Source of the DNA: Isoetes taiwanensis
Taxonomy: Eukaryota; Streptophyta; Lycopodiopsida; Isoetales; Isoetaceae
Assembly: GCA_021234155.1 (NCBI GenBank)
Contig: JAJEKV010000004.1
Coordinates: forward strand, 6,762,109 to 6,826,108
Length of the DNA: 64,000 bases
Direction: 5' to 3'
Part shown: piece after piece, positions 56,083 through 64,000 of the stretch
How positions within the stretch are numbered: position 1 is the first letter of the stretch
How the letters are laid out: each line of letters starts with the position of its first letter
Notes under the pieces: generated by a model
What the model saw: the letters and a program-made list of their open reading frames with translations, nothing else
Database searches by the model: none
Told to the model about the DNA's origin: nothing
Translations under genes and position numbers: made by a program

Positions 56083-57850
56083 GGTCTTTTACTTTAGGGA
56101 AACTCGAACTGACATATGGGAATACTGAAGCCCCGACTTTCAAACAAAAGAGTAACGTGGGATTTTAACTTACTTGGTACCATTGTGTCCTCGTTTCTTC
56201 TTCCAAACTCACTTCAACCAGTAGCAAAGGCCTCTTCTTCAAACTAGAACATGAAGGATCGAAAATTTCAATAACAATCTACAATCCTAAATGTAGGTAC
56301 TAAATTTGAGATATCCTTAACCATCATTCTAACATCTCTTCCCTCTAATTTGTCAACCAAAGTAGCCTAGAATAAATGCACTTAGATAATTTGAGGTTGA
56401 AAGATAGACTTGAATTTATATCACGTGGTATGTCTAGATGGGATTGTATACTGAGTAGATTTCTATGGGCTTACGATGCCAAACTTAAAGGCAAGGTAAA
56501 GCTCTATACTAAAGGTTTGGAGCCGCGCATCTCCGTCATGATTCCATTGGGTCATGTTAACAATCTTGCAATTTTAGCACGAGCAAGGCAAAGGTGCGTG
56601 CATCAGGGTTCCTCCATTACTAGCATGCAAGATACCTTTTCTAAATTACGCGAATATAATAGAAAACATCCATTGGATTATCTCACTTTAAGCGTGAAGG
56701 CATATGTGTAGCACATCGAGCAAATTACGCGAGTATAATATAAAACATGCATTGGATATTATCTAACTTTAAGCGTGAAGGCATATGTGTAGCACATCGA
56801 GCAAATAAGCTTTGAGATATTCAATAGGCATAGTGTCATATACTTGATTGTTCCCAAGATCTAGCCTAGAGGCATCAATAACAATGAAGTTTGGGGCGTT
56901 TGTGAATTTGTTTTGATTTTTAATACATTGCTAGGCTCTACAAAAGCTATAACAATGACTCTTTTGATTCAGTAATCTAGGCAACAACCTTAAGGTTCTA
57001 TTTAGCAATGCTTGAGAGAAATAGTGACACACATAAGCCACAAAGAGATGGACAAATAGAATAAAAAGCCGCTCTAAAAAATGTCAATTACTACAATTGA
57101 GCAATTTCAAAATGACTTGAGGTTGACATCGTTAAAGACTAATAAAGATTTACTAAGGACAAATTAGGAAGGACAAATGGGAAGGAACTCATGTAGGAGG
57201 CAAAGTCCTAGGTGTAGCGAGTATGCTTAATTATGTATGGTTTGGCACTTAGTGATGTGCTCACTATGCCAATATTTTGATATGTATTTGGTACTTAAAC
57301 AACATGGTTTGACACATGCCCTTTATCCGAGCATAAAAAAATCCATAGTTTGACACATGTGCTTGGTACTTTAACAACATGGTTTGACACATGCCCTTTA
57401 TCCATAGGTAAAAAAAAAGGGAAAGGAATAATCAATCGAGCCTGTGGTAAGCCTTAAGCCTGTGGTAAGCCTTAAACCATGGTCTGGAATAATCAATCGA
57501 GTCTGTGGTAAGCCACAAACCATGGTCTAGTTTGACGCATGCCACTAATTAGAGAAAGCAGTTTCTAATGCACGATTCTACGCTGCTAAGTGATTAATGG
57601 TTATTATAGCAAAAGAAAAAAAACCCAAAGTAGATTGTGTGGGAAGTCGAGTGTACATAAAAGAATTAGGTAACTCTCTTCAAAGGAAGATGAAATTTAT
57701 AACCTACCAATAAAAAAGTTCCATTTTTATTCAATCATCGTGTAACATATCCAGAAAAAGAGTAGTATCATTTGTATCATACTATCTTGAATTCTATCAA
57801 CAAAAAAATGATATTTTTATCGCTTTAACTTATCAAAAGCTGTTTGTGCA
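56083..57850. other. No recognised gene; short duplications
   Basis: An open frame at 56376-56711 ('GMSRWDCILSRFLWAYDAK') is unrecognised. A 77 bp duplication with 'ctttaagcgtgaaggcatat' lies at 56650-56810. Repeats of 'acaacatggtttgacacatg' lie at 57300-57410 and of 'cctgtggtaagcc' at 57441-57510. Confidence 0.5.
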
Positions 57851-57852
57851 GG

Positions 57853-58225
57853 GGTTGAATCCGTTGATGTTCATGTTTGCTCTTGTTGGTAATGCTGCAT
57901 ATGTGGAAAGGTAAAATGATGAACTAGACTTTTAGACGTTTGAAGCATTCTGATACTGGCTGTTTATTGTTTATGGTACAGCATTCTATTTAGAACCCTA
58001 GAGTGGGAGAGGCTGAAGCCCAACCTTCCATGGTTGCTTGACGCTGTTGTTTGTGTCCTCCTGGACTTATTTGTATCCTTAAATTACAGGATTACCCTTT
58101 GCGCTTGTCTTTGCATTCAAAATGTGTTCCCTTAATTTCTTGTTACTGCAGATCCTTACGCAATTCTTAAGAAGGGTAAGCGTTACCATTCAGATGAGTC
58201 CAGTGATGAAGCATATGAAAAATAG
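57853..58225 (+). pseudogene. PQ-loop transporter, terminal exons
   Basis: Exon 57853-57911 reads 'GLNPLMFMFALVGNAAYVE' and splices in phase to 57982-58071, 'SILFRTLEWERLKPNLPWLL' and 'DAVVCVLLDLF'. This is the second PQ-loop repeat of the vacuolar/lysosomal amino acid transporter family (YPQ/PQLC2-like), with the 'KPNLPWLLDA' signature and a membrane helix. An exon from 58153 gives 'ILTQFLRR', matching the family's end of the last helix, and then diverges; another frame in the same exon reads 'KGKRYHSDESSDEAYEK' to a stop. No upstream exons are visible between 56.1 and 57.85 kb, so it is probably a displaced 3' gene fragment. Intron borders are GT/AG. Confidence 0.65.
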
Positions 58226-58599
58226 GCAAGAGGTATTCAGTTATACAGTTTATATTGGATTCGGCAAGAGGTATTCAGTTCTTCCATCCATGTTGTTTAA
58301 TCTAGGCATGCAACCGCAGAGGTTTCTTCTGTTGACCTCGTCTGTCGGCAGAGGTTTCTAGGCCTATTGACATGAGCTAATGAGAATAAAAAAGCGGAAG
58401 CAATGCGCGTTCAGGGAAACGACTATTAGGAAAGGAGTTTTACAGCCAGCGGCCATAGCAGAGAAACATCAAACAGGAAACGTTTTCACAATAAAACAAC
58501 AAAGATGTGAACTTACAGGAAAGCCGGTGCAGAGCCACTTCCAGGAGAATCTCAGAATTACATTATCAGAATTAGAGTAAGTATCCCTTTTATATTCGT

Positions 58600-59030
58600 C
58601 AAGCTATGTTGCAGATGTTTTCATCCATAAAATTACAGATGTTGCGGTGTAGAAACGACAGATTACCCAGCCAGACTTGTTCTAATCCATCTAAATTACA
58701 GATGTTGCACCGAAAAATTAACAGATTACCCAGACCACTATTCTTAACCAAAACGTGGCAAAGAAACAGAGGTTTCGGATTCGTGTGCAGAGATTATCCA
58801 CAAAATTACAGATATTGCGTGTAGAAACGACAGATTACCCAGCCAGACTTGTTCTAATCCATCTAAATCGTGGCAAAGAAACAGAGGTTTTGGATTCGCG
58901 TGCAGAGAAAACTATCCAAAACGTGGCAACAAAAACTATCCAAAACGTGGCAACAAAAAGGAGGTTTAAATTGCGGCGCAGAAAAATTACTGGGAACAAA
59001 AATGGAAAATGGCAAACTCAATTATATATG
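58600..59030 (+). repeat. Interleaved short repeats
   Basis: 'aattacagat(g/a)ttgc', 'cgacagattacccagccaga', 'cgtggcaa(a/c)' and 'gcagaga' blocks recur two to five times in changing order. 'ctatccaaaacgtggcaaca' is tandemly repeated near 58910-58955. The frames over it are repeat products. Confidence 0.7.
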
Positions 59031-59099
59031 TTGTGATACATACAATTATCAAGCAAAACTTTGCATAAGGGTTTGGCAATGTTAATTAAGCTAAGGAAT

Positions 59100-62000
59100 T
59101 GAACTTCGATGATTAATGTAATGATATATATATGTGTACATGATGAGGCACGCCATTTACGGTATTGATGACGAGATATGGGTGTATGGCATGATGGAAA
59201 TGATGTGCTTTATTGAAGTAATTAAACAAGGTGCTCACTCATTACGGGTTTCTTGGGATTTGTAGTGGGCCTGTTTGTGTGGCTATGTGCGTCCGTGATA
59301 TTATTGGGGAACGGGGGGACCAGGGTGGTCGTTGGCATGTCATTTTGAATATAATATTATTGCGCTCATTTTGATTCACTGAGAAACTAGTCCCTTTAAG
59401 GTGGTTTATATGCTGAAGGACATGGAGTCAGCTGAGAGCAATCCTGAAACCGAACTAAAAAATGGTGAGGATGATAAGTCCTTGCCACTTCACCATAGTA
59501 GCAGAGGCAAATCCACTATTTTCACATGCATAGTGCAGAGCTCCATTCACGTCTGAACAATCTTTTGCCTCTATAATTCTTAAGTTCAGAGTTCTAACAT
59601 CAGATACTGAGAAATCCCTATCATGTTCACTAGTCTGATACTGGAGTTTTTGATCTACTATGGGTTGTGGAGATGTCTACACTCCCCACCTCAACATAAT
59701 GCTTATCTTATGACTGCATACCTGACTCTAAGGTTTAGAGAGTCATGAACCTTCCCATATATATCTTATCACTAAAGTCTATAAGTGAATCTCCATCACG
59801 GGTTAGATACAGTCAAGGAGGTATCAGTTATAAATCCCTCTGACTGAATCGGTTGTATCTGATTATTAAGTGCAGGTAGCGAATGCTAGACCTATAGGTG
59901 CAAAGAATGCATGAGATCCTGGGGCGTGACATGTGAATCATGTTGCGTATCTCCTTTCTAGGCATAGATTGTTTTGGCAAGAACTCCTCCTTATGACAAC
60001 GCAACTATGCTGAGGATTCCTCTGACAATAGTTCATGGGGATCTTGTTGGGTCTCTCTCCTGCGAAGCATTTCTGGCAAAGGTTGCTTTGGCAAAGACTC
60101 TCATGGTAGTGAAGATGTGCTAGACAATCCTCTAACAATGGCTCAAATGACCACCTCTCATCAACCATGAAAGGATGTTGAGGACCAAAGCGAGAAGGTG
60201 GTAAAATTGTTTGAATACTAGTCCTAGCCCTGAAGCTGGAATGGCCACTTAAATTTGAGGGAGACCTTAATACCAAATGAACTAAGTCTTTCTTTATTGC
60301 TAATGCTTCTTGTCATGATGAAACTTATTGAATCAAATTGAATTGGCAAGGCAAATCCAACTAAAACGGAGTCATGAATCAAAAGTTCTGATAATGTTTC
60401 CACAATCAAAAACCGTATTTATGTAACATACGATTCTTGATGGGTTGGTGCCGTATTCGTATCGAAATACGTCGGAAAATAATGCTGGCACCTGGTTTGT
60501 GTTTTGAAAGGAGCGTGGAACAGCATGGATTTTCTTTCTAGGGGCAGATAAGGCATCACGTGATGTTGGCTCACCTAGCGCCCAGCGATCTCGATGCCTA
60601 ATTCGGCCTCCGTAGGTGTGGCGAAGCCTGCAGATGTCGATTCTGCCTGGCCGAAGGAAGAAGAGCTGAGCAAGCAAGCAAGATCCGCCAGGCAGATTTG
60701 TTTTTTTCTTTTCTTTTCTTGCCAGCACCGCCTTCGAATATCTATGTTAGCAACTAAGAGATGTCTGAAGGTTTTAGAGGGGGGCTAGCAATGGCGGATG
60801 GTCTGACGATCTGCACAGCACCCTAAACCATCTTAGGGCATTGAATTTTCGAACGATTCTACTTTTTCTTTCAGTATTTTCTGTCGAATTCTAGGCAGGC
60901 ATGGCCATTCTTAGAATTATCATTCGGATCTTAGAATTATTTGAGTCCATTGATTTTTTCTGCAGGAGACTATTGCCTCTGGTTCTTGGAGTTAGAAACA
61001 TTTTTTTTTTAATCTTTGCACAATCTCTGATAAACTCGAGTCCATTCTGAACAAGCCCCTTTGGTCCTACTATAAGATATTATGTGTTTTTTCTATGTTT
61101 TTTGGCCTGCCTGTACTTATGCTTCGGGAAAGCATTGAGCCTGGTGTTCAATTCCCCAGGCTCATGTGATTCTGTAATGTTCTTCGTGTTCTTTAGTTAT
61201 GAAGTATTGTATTTTATTGTCATGGAGTAGTCGATTCCATTGGTTTCATACTGGACTGTATAAATGGTGGGTTTGATACTGGACTGTATAAATGATAGAA
61301 TACTTTTTTACCCAATGGTATGTGCTTTGATACTGTCCCCTTTAAAATCGGGTCAACAGGCTGGTTTGACCCGAAAAAGACTTGAATTGAGTGATGCGGA
61401 TTTGTGCAGGGGGAATATATTCCCAGATGTGCCGTTATCCAACGGCTCAGAAACCATAATACACACTTTAACCATAATACACTGATATAAAATGTACTGC
61501 CAAACATTGTGTTGGCCTCCTTATCTGGCATATAAATGTGTCCAGTCAAATGAGAGTAATTGGATTCTAGGACCAAAAATGTTTGATCGTGCCGCTCTGC
61601 TTTTCAAGATTCTTGTTGCTATGAGAAGCTCTCTAGAAAACTAACGCACTTGGCAATTTTTACCTGATGTCTCCCTTTGTCATGATTCAGTTGACCCTAC
61701 TAACAAAAGGACCCTAAAAAAATGCATGGACCTAACACTAACATTTAACACTCACATTTACAAACTCATGACTTCATAAATAAAATTGACATCTTATTTG
61801 TAGGGATAGCCACGCGAAGCCAGGAAAAAGCGCCATGAAAATGCACGCCGCATACAATACAAATCCAAACCCCAACTTCTATATTGCCCTTGGAATTGAG
61901 GCCGATCCCAAGAGCATATAGCTGCTTCCAATATGATAAAAGGAAAGAGGAATTAAATGACCTATAGCAGGGAATAAAATGGGCGGACTCCATCGTGAAA

Positions 62001-64000
62001 ATCATTACCTAGAATATTCCTTTTCCACCCACCCTTTAGCTCAGATACGTCTCTAGCTAATCCTAATTCTATGGCAACGTTTTTTTTAGCAGGGTTGCCT
62101 AACCCCCCCTGCACGATTTCCTGCATTCCTAGCTATGGCACGTGTCTTAACACGTCAGCAAAACTTAACCTAAGCCATTGGATCTGTTAATATTAAGATC
62201 GACGGTCCAGAAAATTCTAAAATCTCTGAAAAATATATTTTCCCTCCTTCGACGTTCGCACGAACCCCAACTCAACCGAACTTTTTTTTATTTTCTTCCT
62301 CTTCTCCGTGCGCGCGGGCAGGGCCGTTAGGATATGGCGAAAGCAAACAGAGGATGGCCGATTTAGGGTATCAGATCTCTTGCAGGCGGCGCTGTTCTTC
62401 GGCTATGGCTATGGAATGCAAATCAGAGGATGGGCTTGGAAGGGCAGATGGATATGGCTATTCTTGGATATAGCAGAATGGAGAAGTAAAGCAAAGAAAT
62501 GGCTTATGGCAATCGAACAGGGCATAAAAAGCATGGCAAATCAGCTCGGCTTCTATAAGGCATGTTAGGCTTCAAAATATCTCTGGTTCTGATGGCAGAA
62601 ACACAACGGAATATGGCAGAAAGAAAAGAGATTCAGAGCTGGATCTTCCAAAGAAAACACTGATTTCTTTTTGCTCTTGCATTTTGCTTAGCTATTTCAA
62701 CCAGAAGCATCGCTCTTGCCTTTTTTCTTTTTTTCTTTCGTTGTTTTTAGCTATTTCAGCACTTGCCTCTTGATTCCTTATACTCTGCCGACATCAATAG
62801 CTGCATTAGAAGCAAAAAACTGTTCTGGAGTTTTTGCATAATTTCTTTTCCCTGCCCTATTCTCCATTGTATTGGAAGGTACTGCAATTCCTTCATGGTT
62901 AATTATGGTCAATCGATGTTGCATACTGAGCTATGTCTGATACCCGTGTGACTGCTCTTCTAGTATTTCTGTAAAACATCTTTCACAATACCTGCCCCTT
63001 ACACCATGTGTTCACAACTTTGCAAAAGGACTGGAATTTTGGAAAATGCATGCATTTCAAGTAACAATCACGTATTTCAAGCGAAAACAATTGGCCTTAC
63101 TTTCCGATACCCATCCCACTAGATATAACTTTGTTTGGCTTCACATTACCTCCACATCATATACTTCAACATTAACAAACGAACATTTAATGCCAAATTT
63201 GAATACCAAAGTAAACAAGATCAATATATTAACCACAGGGGAAAAAGTCCCTGTTTTTCCTTCCATCTTCAACATTGCCTGTATATTAAACCTCATTCTT
63301 ATTATAAATATAGTTCACAAGCAAGCACGAAAAACATCGACCTGTATTATTCTTCTTAAGATAAGCAATCGGTAGCCACATGAAGGCCTATGGTGTCATA
63401 TAGAGGACGGTCAGTCAACAAAACAATCTTAGAGTGCATATAGTCTAGATACATTACGGCTGTAATTTAGACAAATTTTTTTGTACAATACTTGTGGGAC
63501 TTCATTTAATGTTAGCGATTACTTACTTGAAGAATATATTCTATACTTCCTCATTAATTGGCAAAGGTTTAGTGGAGCTTATGTTTATTCGTGATGAAGA
63601 TCTCTTGGCCATATACATCTAAAATACTATATCAACATACTTGTACCACCGTGGCATTCCCCTAGCTAGAACCCAAAAAGGGGTGAACGATGTAACCATA
63701 AGGCTTTCGCCCTTAAATGCCATTCTTGCATCCTTCCGAAGAGCACCGGCTTATTGGACAAACACTTGGAATATACTTGATATTCTTCTCCATTCTATAT
63801 AGGGTAAAGCCTCTCTAGTGCAAACACTTTCTTTGATTTACATCTTCAAAACTTCTATGTGTATTACTTACCACTAATGATCATTCTTTTTCCTATTAGC
63901 CATTCGCTGAGATCCGTATTTTCTTTGGCATTCCTTTTCCACGTGTATATAATTCTTGTTCGCTCACAATTCCATTTGCCATCGTATCAAACCAATAATG
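59100..64000. other. No gene recognised in the last 4.9 kb
   Basis: AT-rich sequence with scattered repeats. 'ttttggcaagaactcctcc / tttggcaaagactctcatgg' recur at 59970 and 60090. 'catactggactgtataaatg' occurs twice at 61248-61292. A stem with loop 'gagcctggtgttcaattccc' near 61136 recalls a tRNA T-arm. 62150-62220 carries the 'gccattggatctgtt' type of phrase seen at 20.5 and 48.0 kb. 62330-62570 has repeated 'ggatatggc' blocks. Open frames here (for example 62308-62568) match nothing I know. Confidence 0.5.

Noticed and set aside
58755-59085. Basic frames near 58.8-59.1 kb.
   Set aside because: They follow interleaved short repeats and are not conserved in type.
63690-63760. Possible tRNA-like fold near 'aaggctttcgccctt'.
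   Set aside because: No A/B box pair or acceptor stem could be built.
1-64000. CRISPR arrays, bacterial operons, riboswitches or ribosome binding sites.
   Set aside because: The sequence is eukaryotic; the tandem repeats have no spacer pattern and no cas genes are present.

Overview
The window looks like repeat-rich nuclear DNA of a land plant. The evidence is AT-rich introns with GT/AG borders, Ty1/copia and Ty3/gypsy elements, plant-style Rep/helicase Helitrons, and exons of plant genes: a TDRD3-like OB-fold protein, a DUF2499 plastid-type protein, glucose-6-phosphate dehydrogenase, a PQ-loop transporter and RPA70. The low gene density, the LINEs with a C-terminal zinc knuckle and the DUF7869-like proteins make me favour a non-seed plant such as a fern or bryophyte, but the sequence does not settle this.

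Layout. 0-4.6 kb: 3' part of a TDRD3-like gene (+) with a 3.5 kb intron holding an internally deleted copia remnant. 4.9-7.1 kb: a 5'-truncated LINE (+) with an (AAAT)n tail. 7.3-9.4 kb: two short tandem duplications, a lone DUF2499 exon, a 322 bp MITE and three consecutive G6PD exons. 11.37-19.62 kb: one complete Ty3/gypsy element with 1.8 kb LTRs, PBS, polypurine tract and a 5 bp target duplication. 19.6-26 kb: local duplications and a 1.3 kb GAATCT-rich degenerate array. 26.7-32.9 kb: a mosaic of (+) Helitron-type remnants interrupted by a small element (A, 28.4-29.6 kb) and a reverse-strand LINE fragment. 33-35.7 kb: an inverted piece of the GAATCT array and a second, inverted copy of the small element (B). 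35.7-38.1 kb: an RPA70-like gene (-) with visible exons and at least one frameshift. 39.2-42.7 kb: a reverse-strand LINE split by two oppositely oriented fragments of poorly characterised protein families. 43.0-47.1 kb and 51.5-56.1 kb: two decayed RepHel Helitrons (-). 48.7-51.1 kb: a possible small gene, tRNA-like repeats and a 107 bp tandem array. 57.8-58.2 kb: terminal exons of a PQ-loop transporter gene. 58.6-64 kb: mostly repeats with no recognisable gene.

How the parts relate. Only the TDRD3-like gene looks as if it may be functional, and it is cut by the window start. The G6PD, DUF2499 and PQ-loop pieces keep introns but lack the rest of their genes, so they look like displaced genomic fragments, not processed copies. 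If the split LINE is removed, the RPA70 gene lies about 1.5 kb downstream of the 43-47 kb RepHel gene on the same strand; this is the arrangement expected of a plant autonomous Helitron carrying its own RPA. The points I would check first are the CWG/CG pattern of differences between the two gypsy LTRs, the paired hairpin elements A and B with a conserved loop and divergent but pairing stems, and the opposed DUF7869-like and HGKG-type proteins inside the LINE.
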